This document shows, in pieces, positions 21,959 through 32,906 of a stretch of 64,000 nt of DNA. A program made the position numbers and the translations under genes. Under the pieces are notes generated by a model. That model saw only the letters and a program-made list of their open reading frames with translations. It searched no databases and was not told the origin of the DNA. The stretch covers positions 10,953,046-11,017,045 of the forward strand of contig CM077155.1 of NCBI GenBank assembly GCA_039583875.1. Direction: 5' to 3'. Within the stretch, counting starts at the first letter, position 1. Each line of letters opens with the position of its first letter. This stretch comes from Platanthera guangdongensis (Eukaryota; Streptophyta; Magnoliopsida; Asparagales; Orchidaceae).

Positions 21959-24194
21959 TGTTAACCCAGAAATCGGCGATCCTTCCCAAGGTGGCCAGCT
22001 GACTCATCGTGACCCTTAGATCTCCTTTTGATCGCGATGGTCCCAGCATAGGCGGACAGTTTTCCCTATCCGCCTAAGTCTCCTAGCAACCGCATGCCCT
22101 GCGGGACGGCGGGCTATTCCCATGGCTCACCTCGCGGGACATGCGGTTAGGTACGCTAATCATGCAATCTTTTCCTTGCAGGAGTCCGCCAACAGCATCG
22201 CCAGGAGCGGCCTCCTATTTCGCCCAAGAGGCGGTGGTCTTCAGCCGCCGTCCGCCGAGGACGCCCGCCAGGGGCGACCTCCCTGCTGCCGCCCGAGGGG
22301 CGGCGGCCTCCTGCCGCCGTCCGCCGAGGCCGCCCACCCGGGGCGGCCTCTGCCCGCCAGCCGGGCGGACTCCCCCCCCCGGAGTCCGCCCAGGCCGCCC
22401 GCAAGGGGGCGGCCAGGCCCGCCGGGCGGACTCCCCCTGGAGTCCGCCCAGGCCGCCCGCTAGGGGGCGGCCCCGGCAGTCAGCCGGGCGGACTCCCCCC
22501 GGGAGTCCGCCCAGGCCGCCCGCAAGGGGGCGGCCAGGCCCGCCGGGCGGACTCCCCCTGGAGTCCGCCCAGGCCGCCCGCTAGGGGGCGGCCCGGCTCC
22601 TGCCGGGCGGACTCCACCCTGGAGTCCGCCCAGGCCGCCCGCTAGGGGGCGGCCCCGGCTCCTGCCGGGCGGACTCCACGCTGGAGTCCGCCCAGGCCGC
22701 CGCTAGGGGGCGGCCCCGGCTCCTGCCAGGCGGACTCCACCCTGGAGTCCGCCCAGGCCGCCCGCTAGGGGGCGGCCCCGGCAGTCAGCCGCCGGGCGGA
22801 CTCCCCCCGGAGTCCGCCCAGGCCGCCCGCAAGGGGGCGGCCAGGCCCGCCGGGCGGACTCCCCCCTGGAGTCCGCCCAGGCCGCCCGCTAGGGGGCGGC
22901 CCCGCTCCTGCCGGGCGGACTCCACCCGGAGTCCGCCCAGGCCGCCCGCTAGGGGGCGGCCCCGGCTCCTGCCGGGCGGACTCCACCCTGGAGTCCGCCC
23001 AGGCCGCCCGCTAGGGGGCGGCCCCCGGCGCCCCGCCGGGGGACTCCCCCAGGAGTCCGCCAGGCCGCCCGCTAGGGGCGGCCCCGACACCCTGCCGGGC
23101 GGACTCCACCCTGGAGTCCGCCCAGGCCGCCCGCTAGGGGGCGGCCTCCGGCCTACCGGGCGGACTCCTCCCGGAGTCCGCCCAGGTCGCCCGCTAGGGG
23201 GCGACCTCCAGTTCTCTGCAGGTGGGTCCTTCCGCTCGCTTCATTGCTCAACAGTGGGCGGACGCAAAATCTCCGTCCGCGGAGTCCGCGCAGGTCGTCA
23301 TGCTGACGTCACCGGGCCCCGCTTCTTCAAGAACTCCCCTGGCCTATAAATATCCCATGGTGCCTCTCATTCTGCATCGCTCTGCATCGCTCCAGAGGCC
23401 AGAAGGTGGATTCAAGTCTTGCCAGCAGACCCTGCGGACTCCGTTTTCCAGTCCGCGCAGTCCGTCATCACCTCTCCAGCAAGCTCAGCGGACTCAGTTT
23501 CCTGTCCGCGCAGTCCTCTACAGCTCTTCAGCAGCTTGCCAGCAAACTCCGCAGACTCAGTTTCTCAGTCCTCCAGCAGCTAGCAGACTATTTTACTTGG
23601 TCTCTGGCAGCTTCTCCTCTCTGTTTTCTGGCACTTTCTTCTCCTTTAGCCGTCAGCTTCTCCTTGTACCCCTTTATTGATTTGATGCAAAGGTGTACTT
23701 GTAAGCTTGTAATCTCTAGCTTTTAATAAAAGGAAAGCCCGTCGCAGGAGTGGCATTTAGGCCGCGGCGGGCGAAGTGTGTTGTTGCCGCTGCTAGCGGC
23801 CCCCTTCTTCTTCTCTCTGCTCAGCAAGCCTTGCTCCTCTGCTTAGCAAGCCTTGCTCCTCTGCTCAGCAAGCATTGCTCCTCTGCTCAGCAAGCTTCTT
23901 TTCAGCTCAGCTCAGCTCTTCTCGGCAACCAACCTGCAAGCACAACCGTCACATTAGCCGTCTGCTCGACAGCTCCTGGTCAACCTCCTTCTCCTCTCTT
24001 GATCAACCCGCTCTGTTGATCAAGCTTCTCTCCTCTATCCCCGCAACCCTCTTTGACAAAAAGCCGTTTGCTCCACTCTCGAGCACTCCAGAGGCTTCCT
24101 TCCTTCCCTCCTCTCCTCCTCTTCTAGCTTGTGAGATCGAACACCCCCTCCGTGTTAGCTGGCTGGTGCCCCGCGACGTTTTCGCGCATCAACA
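21959..24194 (+). repeat. 5' LTR of the gag-only element, with internal minisatellite
   Basis: 2236 bp. The U3 carries a GC-rich tandem array at about 22365-23215. A TATA box (GCCTATAAATATC) lies at 23342-23354, and an AATAAAAGG polyadenylation-type signal near 23726. Pieces of the array motif (CGGACTCC/GGAGTCCG) also occur downstream in unique LTR sequence. The LTR drives transcription and should contain the RNA ends. Confidence 0.87.
22365..23215. repeat. Palindromic GC-rich minisatellite in the 5' LTR
   Basis: About 13 head-to-tail units of ~60-64 bp. Each unit holds two short inverted repeats: GGGCGGACTCC with GGAGTCCGCCC, and GGCCGCCCGC with GGGGGCGGCC. Units differ mainly in the spacer between them. 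Pro/Gly/Arg-rich open frames on both strands come from the repeat. Confidence 0.93.
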
Positions 24195-24246
24195 GTTAAC
24201 ACGCGACCTTCAGATCCGGTCAGACGGTGAACAGCGACAGTTAGCC

Positions 24247-25894
24247 ATGTCAGATCAATCAGCCGAGAACTTTGCCCCAAGTCCTAGTGAAGATCCTCTC
24301 TGGGAAGCTTTTGAGCAGTCGCGCCGTGAGAATGCTCAACAGTTCCAAGCAATCAACCAAGTCCTTGCTGCGATCACGCAGCGGTTAGACTCTCGTCCAG
24401 CAACTGCTCCAGCTGCTCCAATCAACCCAACGCCAACATCAGAGCATAAGCAAGCTTATTCTCAAGCTTGTCCTCCGTTCTATCCGCCTTACACCCCAAC
24501 CTTCCCGCAAGGTCCTGCTGCTCCTTTGCGAACTCAAGATGAAGAGTTTGCCGCTCGCCAAAACTTCTTCCGGCAAGCAGCCCGGGGAAGTCCTGCTAGA
24601 TTTCTTCAACTTTCAAGGAAGTCATCCTTGCCCCCAGCTCCTACCCTCTGCTCCCCCTGCAGCAACCTTTCCTTTCTACCCCCCTGCTTCTTTGCAGCTG
24701 CAGCCTATGCTCCCTTTGATCCCTATGCTGTGGGAGAGCAGGAAGGAAGAGCCGTCGCCCTTTATTGAGAGCGTTCGCCTTGAACCTACTCCAGCAAACT
24801 TCAGAGAGCCTCGACTGCCAATCTATACAGGAGAGACTGATCCGGTCAAGCACCTCCAAGCCTTTGAATCAGCCGTTGCTCTCAAGACTCTGTCAGATGC
24901 AACCAAGTGCAAGCTCCTTGTGACAACCTTTGATGGGCAAGTGAGGGACTGGTTCTATGGCCTCCGTCCTCACTCCATCTCTTCCTTCCTTGATCTTCGT
25001 AGAGAATTCCTTCTCAGATTCTCTACCTCCTCCAAGAGAAAGGGCGGTCCTGAAGCCCTCTTTGAGATCAGACAGCGCAGTGATGAAACCTGGTCTCAAT
25101 TTGTTGATCGATTCCAGAGAGAGATTCTGGACATCGAAATCGTTGATCAAGAAATGTACCGAGTGGCTCTTATCCATGGTCTTCGCGAAGGGCCTCTCAA
25201 GTTTGAAGCCAATGTCCGTGCTCCAAGGACATACCAAGAGCTGATCGCTCTAGCCAACTCATACATCCGAGGCGAGAAGAGCAATCCAGGCTTCGTTTCC
25301 AAGCTCGTATCAGAGAAAGATCCGTTTCGCAAGCAGCCTCCAAGGTCTCCTTGCAATCGTTTCCCAACCTACTCAAGGAAGGATAGAAGGCTTCATCGCC
25401 AGCGATACTCCTTCCCGAGCCGCGATGCTCAAGATCCATTGCTACCGCTAGCTCCTTCTCAAACAACAACTATTCAACAAGAGCAAGACGATGACTTGCA
25501 TGAGTCGGATCTCGACGACGTCGTGCAAGAGGTAGTGCAGATCATGAAAGATAGGGTCAACTACAAGAAGCCCTATCGGCCGACCGATCAGAGGTCTAGA
25601 AGTTCAAAGCCTTATTGTGAATTTCACAAAGAGCCAGGCCATCGAACAGAAGACTGCCGAGCATTCCGCCAGCTCGTGCAAAGGATGCTCCGGCAAGGCA
25701 AGATGCATGACTTGCTTCCTAAAGAAGATCGCCCTGACCCATCAACGTCAAAGGGCAAAGAAATTGCAGACGCTCCTTGCTCCTCAAGAGGAGTAAACCA
25801 CATCGAAGAGCCTCCTCTCCTCGTTGTTCCCCCAACCGTCGAATGCTTCGATGCCGATGACGAGGGGCATACTGGGAAGGCTATTCTAAACTAG
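24247..25894 (+). pseudogene. gag: Gag of the non-autonomous Tat-type element, one frameshift
   Basis: ATG at 24247 (MSDQSAENFAPSP) is the first in-frame start after the LTR. The protein has a Pro/Ala-rich N-terminus, then a frame change between about 24540 and 24768. The retrotransposon gag core follows (YTGETDPVKHLQAF, KCKLLVTTFDGQVRDWFYGL, RREFLLRFS, WSQFVDRFQREIL, ALIHGLREG). Near the C-terminus is a zinc knuckle of the form CEFHKEPGHRTEDC, i.e. CX2HX4HX4C, typical of Tat-group Gag. It ends at a TAG at 25892-25894. No protease, RT or integrase follows. Gag would form particles and bind element RNA. Confidence 0.9.
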
Positions 25895-27879
25895 CAAGGA
25901 CTACACAGTCCTCCAAAGCGAGGGACTTCACAGTCCTCCAGAGTTCCTTACGACCTACAGGGGTTATCTCAACCCTTACTCTCTCCCTCTTTCAAGCATT
26001 TTCATTACAACACTTCTCAGTGTTCTTTTCTTGCTTTTCTGCAAAGCTTTTATTCAGAGATCCTGTACTGACACAGTTCCCTTTTTGTTGTCTCTCTCTC
26101 TCTCTCTGGATCAATACGCCAATGAGATTTCGCCGAGTCTGAACGTTCCCTCCGTAGTTTGTTCTCGCACTACCGCTTCGACCACACATATGGCAGGAGT
26201 ATACCCATGTGTGTAGTGGGAGCAGTTCATCTACGATTATGGGCTTCAGGCTTAGGATCCTAGCCAGCATCTGACACAGAGTGTGTGCTAGGGGAGCCCC
26301 ATTGTGTTAGCTCTGCTGTGCGTCTTATAGGAAACACTACGGTTAGGATGATCTTCGCTGGACAAGCAATGACGATCAAGCGTAGCCTTGTCTCTTGGAT
26401 CATCCTTCAACTGTGGTGGCCGAATAACTCTCTCCGGTATCCTCGATCCATGCCTCTCGGGTTCTCACAACTCCACTGATCAATACACAGACAATATAGG
26501 CCTCTTGGCGCAACCTGTCTCCTTGATCAGTGATGCTTGTGCCCAGGGCAAGAGAGCAGAGTTTCTAGCGATCCTTCTCAGGATCTTCCTTGCTTCCAGC
26601 GGTCCTTCTCAGGACCTTCCCTTGCTTTGTGCCTCCTTGAGGATGCGCGGCCAGCCCGCTTTGAGCAGGACCATACTCAGAATGACTTTCTCAGGCCAGT
26701 GATGCATAAGGCCCACGGGGAACACCTGTGGCAGCATTCAACCTTCTTTAGTCATTCCGAACATGGACCTCTTTTTCCTTTCCCGCTTCGAGCAGGACCA
26801 TACTCGGAATGAATTTCTCGGGCAAATGATGCATAAGGCCCACTGGGAACACCTGTGGCAGCATTCAACCCTCTGTAGTCATTCCGAACATGGACCTCTT
26901 TTTTCCTTTTTCCCCCCTCCTTGAGGATGCGCGGCCAGCCCGCTTTGAGTAGGACTATACTCGGTATGAATTCTCGGGCAAGTGATGCATAAGGCCCACG
27001 GGGAACACCTGTGGCAGCATTCAACCCACTTTAATCATTCCGGGTGTAGCCCTCCTTTTCTCTCTTCCCTCCTTTCGCAGGTGAACAGGTTAATCCGACC
27101 TACCAAAAGGATTTTCAGCAATCACTTTACTCGTGCTCATCCTATATGAATTGCTTATTCAAAGCTCTATCGGATGATGACTCACACTCTATCTATATAA
27201 GTTCTATTGCTCTTATCTTCTATATATTGTTTGCTCAAGCGCTACCAGCCATGCTATCGCAATCCAGTCATATCTGTCAACAATTAACACAGTTTATGGA
27301 TCTGGGCTTCATAATAGTATCCATCAGGCATTCTTCTCGCTAATTGGTCGTATCGGTCCTATCTTGACGACAGTCAATAGTCAACACTTGCAAGCCTTCT
27401 CTTCACAGGTACTTGCAAGTTATCTTCATATCTTATTTGCTTCTAACTCCTCTTCTCGCAGAGATAGCAAACACCTGCAAGCCTCATCAGGTACTTGCAG
27501 CCTATTTTTATATACGATACCTGCTCCTAACTCTCTTTTTGCAGAGATCAGCAAGCCCTTGCAAGTTTCTTCACAGGTACTTGCGGGTTGTTATGTTTTT
27601 CTGTTTTCCTCACTTTTGTTTTGCAGAACGTTTACAGAAGACATGCCTTCTTCGTTTTTGCAAAAGCAAATTCAGGTACACACTTGATGTGCCACCCATA
27701 CATATTTGCCCTAACTTTCCTCTTGCAGGAAAACAGACAGGAAGCACCAAGTTTGTAAGGAGAGTCTTCAGGTTCTGTCTCTCCTTGCTCCCCTTCTTCC
27801 GTTGGGGTGGATCACGATTTTCGTGGGTCTCCAACTTTTTCGAAGTTCTTTTGCAGAACTTGAAAAAGTGCGGGGATTA
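25895..27879 (+). other. Non-coding internal region of the gag-only element, with tandem repeats
   Basis: No pol domains are readable in any frame. Two repeat groups stand out. About 26640-27060 has three ~125-bp copies containing ATGCATAAGGCCCAC.GGGAA and GGCAGCATTCAACC. About 27384-27600 has about three ~85-bp copies ending in CACAGGTACTTGC or similar. A CT microsatellite lies near 26093-26107. The region ends in the polypurine tract just before 27880. Confidence 0.75.
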
Positions 27880-30055
27880 TGTTAACCCAGAAATCGGCGA
27901 TCCTTCCCAAGGTGGACAGCTGGCTAATCGCGACCCTTAGATTCTCTCTCTGATCGCGATGAGCCCCAGCGTAGGCGGACAATTTTCCCTATCCGCCTAG
28001 GTCTCCTAGCAATCGCATGCCCTACGGGACGGCGGGCTATTCCCATGGCTCACCCTCGCGGGACATGCGGTCGGGTTCGCTAATCATGCAGTACTTTTCC
28101 TTGCAGGAGTCCGCCAACAGCATTGCCAGGAGCGGCCTCCCATTTTCGCCCAAGGGGCGGCAGTCTCCTGCCGCCGTCCGTCGAGGACGCCCACCGGGGG
28201 CGACCTCCCTGCTGCCCGAGGGGCGGCGGCCTCCTGCCGCCGTCCGCCGAGGCCGCCCACCCGGGGCGGCCTCTGCCCGTCTGCCGGGCGGACTCCCCCT
28301 GGAGTCCGCCCAGGCCGCCCGCAAGGGGGCGGCCAGGCCAGCCGGGCGGACTCCCCCTGGAGTCCGCCCAGGCCGCCCGCTTGCCGGGCGGACTCCCCCT
28401 GGAGTCCGCCCAGGCCGCCCGCAAGGGGGCGGCCAAGCCAGCCGGGCGGACTCCCCCTGGAGTCCGCCCAGGCCGCCCGCTAGGGGGCGGCCTCTGCCCG
28501 ACTGCCGGGCGGACTCCCCCTGGAGTCCGCCCAGGCCGCCCGCTAGGGGGCGGCCCCGGCGCCCTGCCGGGCGGACTCCCCCTGGAGTCCGCCCAGGCCG
28601 CCCGCTAGGGGGCGGCCCCGGCGCCCTGCCGGGCGGACTCCCCCCTGGAGTCCGCCCAGGCCGCCCGCTAGGGGGCGGCCCCGGCGCCCCGCCGGGCGGA
28701 CTCCCCCCTGGAGTCCGCCCAGGCCGCCCGCTAGGGGGCGGCCCCGGCGCCCCGCCGGGCGGACTCCCCCAGGAGTCCGCCCAGGCCGCCCGCTATGGGG
28801 CGGCCCCCGGCGCCCTGCCGGGCGGACTCCCCCCTGGAGTCCGCCCAGGCCGCCCGCTAGGGGGCGTCCCCGGCGCCCCGCCGGGCGGACTCCCCCCTGG
28901 AGTCCGCCCAGGCCGCCCGCTAGGGGGAGGCCCCGGCGCCCCGCCGGGCGGACTCCCCCAGGAGTCCGCCCAGGCCGCCCGCTAGGGGGCGGCCCCGGCA
29001 CCCTGCCGGGCGGACTCCACCCTGGAGTCCGCCCAGGCCGCCCGCTAGGGGGCGGCCTCCGGCCTGCCGGGCGGACTCCTCCCGGAGTCCGCCCAGGTCG
29101 CCCGCTAGGGGGCGACCTTCAGTTTTCTGCAGGTGGGTCCTTCCGCTCGCTTCATTGCTCAACAGTGGCGGACGCAAAATCTCTGTCCGCGGAGTCCGCG
29201 CAGGTCGTCATACTGATGTCACTGGGCCCCGCTTCTAGAAGAACTTCCCTGGGCCTATAAATAGCCCATGGTGCCTCTCATTCTACACGGTTGGAGGATC
29301 CTGCAAGTCCTGCCAGCAAGCCCTGCGGACTCCGTTTTCCAGTCCGCGCAGTCCGTCATCACCTCCTCCAGCAAGCTTTGCGGACTCAGTTTCCTGTCCG
29401 CGCAGCTCTCCAGCAGCTCTTCAGCAGCTCGCCAGCAGCCCTCTGCAGACTCAGTTTCTCAGTCCTCCAGCTTGTCAGCAGACTCTTTTACTTAGTCTCT
29501 GGCAGCCTCTCCCCTGCTTTCTGGCACTTTCTTCTCTCTTAGCCGCCAGCTTCTCCTTGTACCCCTTTATTGATTTGTTGCAAAGGTGTACTTGTAAGCT
29601 TGTAATCTCTAGCTATTAATAAAAGGAAAGCCCGTCGCAGGAGTGGCATTTAGGCCGCGGCGGGCGAAGTGTGTTGTTGCCGCTGCTAGCGGCCCCCTCT
29701 TCTCTCCTCTGCTCAGCAAGCCTTGCTCCTCTGCTCAGCAAGTCTTGCTCCTCTGCTCAGCAGACTTCTTCTCAGCTCAGCTCTCCTCGGCATCCAACCT
29801 GCAAGCACAACCGTCACATTAGCCGTCTGCTCGACAGCTCCTGGTCATCCTCCTCCTCCTCTCTTGATCAACCTGCTCTGTTGATCAAGCTTCTCTCCTC
29901 TATCCCCGCAACCCTCTTTGACAAGCCGTTTGCTCCACTCTCGAGCACCCAGAGGCTTCCTTCCTTCCCTCCTCTCCTCCTCCTCTAGCTTGTGAGATCG
30001 AACACCCCCTCCGTGGTAGCTGGCTGGTGCCCCGCGACGTTTTCGCGCATCAACA
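27880..30055 (+). repeat. 3' LTR of the gag-only element
   Basis: 2176 bp with the same layout as the 5' LTR: start TGTTAACCC, minisatellite, TATA box (CCTATAAATAG at 29254-29264), end CATCAACA. It is followed directly by GTTAG, the first bases of the second copy of the flanking block. Confidence 0.87.
28270..29120. repeat. Palindromic GC-rich minisatellite in the 3' LTR
   Basis: About 13 units of ~62 bp, same unit as 22365-23215 but more homogeneous (spacer mostly CCCGGCGCCC). Copy number and spacers differ between the two LTRs. Confidence 0.92.
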
Positions 30056-30084
30056 GTTAGCCTTATTATTTCATACGATACTAA

Positions 30085-31595
30085 GGCTTTGTTTGAGACA
30101 ATTTATGATGATGAATAAATTGCTAATTGAAAATTCATGCTTGAATACAGATTTTATAAAAACAATGATGAATAAGCAGTATACTGTTTAAATAGTTTGT
30201 CCATAAGTGTTTATCTAAAGTTTTATTCATTCATAAAATCCTGTTCATTTTGACATATTTTTTCCGTCCAGACACGATTTTTTCACTTAGGCATGTTTTT
30301 TTACATGAGTGCGAATTGTTCACACGAGCGCGATTTTTTCTTAATGCAACGATTTTTTCGCTCGAGCACAAATATTTTGCCCGGACGCGGTTTTTTCTCC
30401 CGGACGCGGTTTTTTCACCTGTGCACAGATTTTTCGCCCCGACGTGATTTTTTCGCTCCGGCGCGAATTTGTCGTCCGGGATCGAATTTGTCGCCCTGAC
30501 ACAAATTTTTCGCCCGGACTCGGTTTTTCACTAGATCGTGGTTATTTCTCCTAGGTGCAATTTTTTCCCTGGAAGCAATTTTTTCGCACGGGAACGAATT
30601 TTTTGCCCGGGCTCGAATTTTTCGCCTGAGCGCGAATTTTTCGTCCGGGAGCGAATTTTCCGCGCGAGCGTGAATTTTTTCGCCTCGAAGCGAATTTTCC
30701 ACGCGGGCGTGAATTTTCCGCCTGGAGGCGAATTTTCCACCCGGGCGCGAATTTTCTGCCCAGGACCGAATTTTCTCCCCGGGACCGAATTTTTCGCCCG
30801 GGAGCGATATTTTTGCTCGCACACGATATTTTTGCACTGAAGCAAAAAAAAGCATTCAGCCGAAAAATTTGTGTCCGACCGAAAAAATCGCTCAAGGGAA
30901 AAAAATTCGAGCGCGGACAAAAAATCGTTTTCTGGCGAAAAAAATCACAGTGGGGTGAAAAAATCGCGCGACGACGAAAAAACATCTCCCATGCGAAAAA
31001 ATCTCCCTCGAGCGGAAAAATTGCGTCCGGGCTGAGAAATTCGCTCCCGGGCGAAAAATTCACCTCCGAGTGAAAATTTCGCGTCTGGGCGAAAAATTTG
31101 CGTCCGAGTGAAAATTTCGCGTCCGGTCAAAAATTTACGTTCGGGCGAAAAATTTGTGCACGGGCGAAAATTAGCGCCCGAGCGAAAAATCCGTGCTCGA
31201 GCGAAAAATCCGCGCGCTAGCGAAAAAATCGCGCCCGGGCGGAAAAATCGCGCTCCGACGGAAAAATCGCGCCCGGGCGGAAAAAACATGCCCGAGCGGA
31301 AAATTCGCGGTCGGGAGAAAAAATCGAGCCCGAGCAAAAAAAAAACTCCCTCGGGCGAAAAATACGCGCTATGCCGAAAAAATTGCACCATTGCAAAAAT
31401 ACTCTTTGAGTTTTCTTAAGTGATAAACGCTTATGAGAAGCCATAAGCTGGACACGGATAGCTTATGTAAAATCAACTTATCATCAATTTTAAAATAAGT
31501 CATTTTCTATAAGCTGCACAAACAAACAGCTATAAAACAACGTTTGTGTTTTAAATAGAGATTATTCATCAGCATAAGTTGTCTCAAACAAAGCC
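30085..31595. mobile_element. Tourist-like element filled with opposed minisatellite arrays, copy 2
   Basis: TAA flanks both ends (30082-30084, 31596-31598). The terminal inverted repeats are near perfect: GGCTTTGTTTGAGACAA on the left and the same word in reverse on the right. Internal arrays are as in copy 1, sense to about 30830 and inverted from about 30850 to 31350. It is 1511 bp against 1516 bp in copy 1 and roughly 90% identical by eye. It has no coding capacity. Confidence 0.85.
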
Positions 31596-31614
31596 TAAGT
31601 GTACGTTTATTATC

Positions 31615-31781
31615 TGTACAACCCCATATTCGCTGAGTCGAACCAGGAGAGCACCATCGGTCAAATGGCTAGCCAGAGGAGCTCCCGCCCTAAAGAAGTT
31701 CTCGCTCATAAGTGGGCGGGAAGTAGGTGTTGGCTGCACCCCTGTTTTGAACTCCCGTTGAGGTCAATTTTGGCTTCAACA
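31615..31781 (+). mobile_element. Miniature solo LTR (167 bp) related to the Tat LTR at 43534-44252
   Basis: It begins TGTACAACCCCATATTCGCT and ends TTGGCTTCAACA, with perfect 5-bp duplications TTATC at 31610-31614 and 31782-31786. The equivalent place in the first block copy (near 21682) is an empty site with one TTATC. The first ~110 bp match the start, and the last ~50 bp the end, of the 43534-44252 LTR read on the minus strand. Some 550 bp of the middle are absent. Confidence 0.82.
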
Positions 31782-31902
31782 TTATCGATATTATGTAAAA
31801 GCGCGGAAAATTTTGGGCCCGCTGCTCAGACATAAATGCTTGTTTAGGCTAGCTAAGATATCGGGTCTGCAACCTAGGGGCGGAGATATTATCAAAGATA
31901 TA

Positions 31903-32083
31903 GGCTCTGTTTTGCACGGTGGTGGCAGTTATGAATATGGGGTTAAATTGTTATTCGTTAATGCACATCTAAGGAACTTCATCCACTTTTATGTTTAAAC
32001 GGATGAAGTTTGGTAGGTGATCGTTAACGAATGACTGTTTAATTCATACGTTTACGACGGGCACTGATGTGCCAAACTATCCC
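31903..32083. mobile_element. Small MITE, complete copy
   Basis: Left GGCTCTGTTTTGCAC and right in reverse GGGATAGTTTGGCAC form imperfect inverted ends over ~181 bp. The truncated relative is at 21797-21958. Confidence 0.6.
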
Positions 32084-32183
32084 TATAATCTTTCATTCTA
32101 TTTGAACATGTGTTGTTAATTTTTTTGTTCGAGAAATCCCGCTAATCTTTGAAAATCTCTCAGATATCAAACAAGACCTGTAA

Positions 32184-32454
32184 GGGTCCGTTTGGCAAGG
32201 TTGTGGCTGTCGTGAACATGGTGGCTATAAATTGTCATTTGTGAAAGCTCAATCCCATCTAAGGAACTACATCTACTTTTATGTTTAAAATTAACTTTTT
32301 TTTCATAGCGACGGTCATAACCGTTGTTATGGAAAACACACATTCATGACAGTTACGTTTTTGTTCAAATTCATCAGAGCAAAAACAATGTGTCAAACGA
32401 ATGACAGTTCGTAACCACCGAGCTCACAACCACCACCGCAATGCCAAGCAGACC
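32184..32454. mobile_element. Small MITE
   Basis: Left GGGTCCGTTTGGCAAGG; right in reverse GGTCTGCTTGGCATTGCGG. About 271 bp, non-coding. The interior includes AAGGAAC..CATC.ACTTTTATG, also seen in the 31903 element. Confidence 0.6.
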
Positions 32455-32458
32455 ATAT

Positions 32459-32681
32459 GGGTCCGTTTGTTTTGGTGTTTTTGCTCCAACTCCATTGGAA
32501 GTAAAACATCACTGTTAAGGAAATCTGTTTAGTAGTTCTCCAATTCCCACTGCCACCCGTTCAAAACATTATTTTTTGATATTTTTTTAGAACGTAGTCA
32601 CCCTCCTCCATTCCTCACCGCTTCATTAGCAATGTTTTCATTCCCACGGCTCCAACTCTCACTGCCAAAACAAATAGACCC
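32459..32681. mobile_element. Small MITE adjacent to the previous one
   Basis: Left GGGTCCGTTTGTTTTGG and right in reverse GGGTCTATTTGTTTTGG are near-perfect inverted ends. 223 bp, non-coding, only four bases from the preceding MITE. Confidence 0.7.
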
Positions 32682-32719
32682 TAAGGATAAGCAAAATTTG
32701 ATCTACGGGAGATCATATT

Positions 32720-32894
32720 TGTGGGGGTTGCTCGAAGCATCCGGATGAGGATCTAGGTGGAATCACCTACCCGTTGCCCCTAGGCGGGTATAAATAAGCA
32801 AACCCAAGGAGTTTCTACGGGTATCGGATCTACACGTGTCCGAACTGACCCGTTATGCCTCCGAACTCGTTATTCGTCCAAATATACATTAACA
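32720..32894 (-). repeat. Copia-2 3' LTR
   Basis: 175 bp; read on the minus strand it starts TGTTAATGTATATTTGG and ends CAACCCCCACA. The purine-rich stretch just inside it (minus strand ATAGGAGGAGAT, 32895-32906) is the likely polypurine tract. Confidence 0.92.
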
Positions 32895-32906
32895 ATCTCC
32901 TCCTAT

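Larger units (their letters stand above)
21959..30055 (+). mobile_element. Gag-only gypsy (Tat-type) non-autonomous LTR element
   Basis: LTRs at 21959-24194 (2236 bp) and 27880-30055 (2176 bp) start TGTTAACCC and end CATCAACA. The interior codes only for gag (24247-25894), then about 2 kb without pol, then a polypurine tract (AAAAAGTGCGGGGATTA at 27863-27879). This is the layout of gag-bearing LARD-like elements that rely on another element for reverse transcription and integration. By eye the LTRs are about 90% identical. The flanking 5-mers differ (GCCAC left, GTTAG right), and a ~1.84-kb block is repeated on both sides. Confidence 0.87.

Noticed and set aside
22122..23090. Long Pro/Gly/Arg-rich open frames on both strands (also 28017-29177)
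   Set aside because: They follow exactly from the GC-rich 62-bp LTR minisatellite, are open on both strands, and have no domain.
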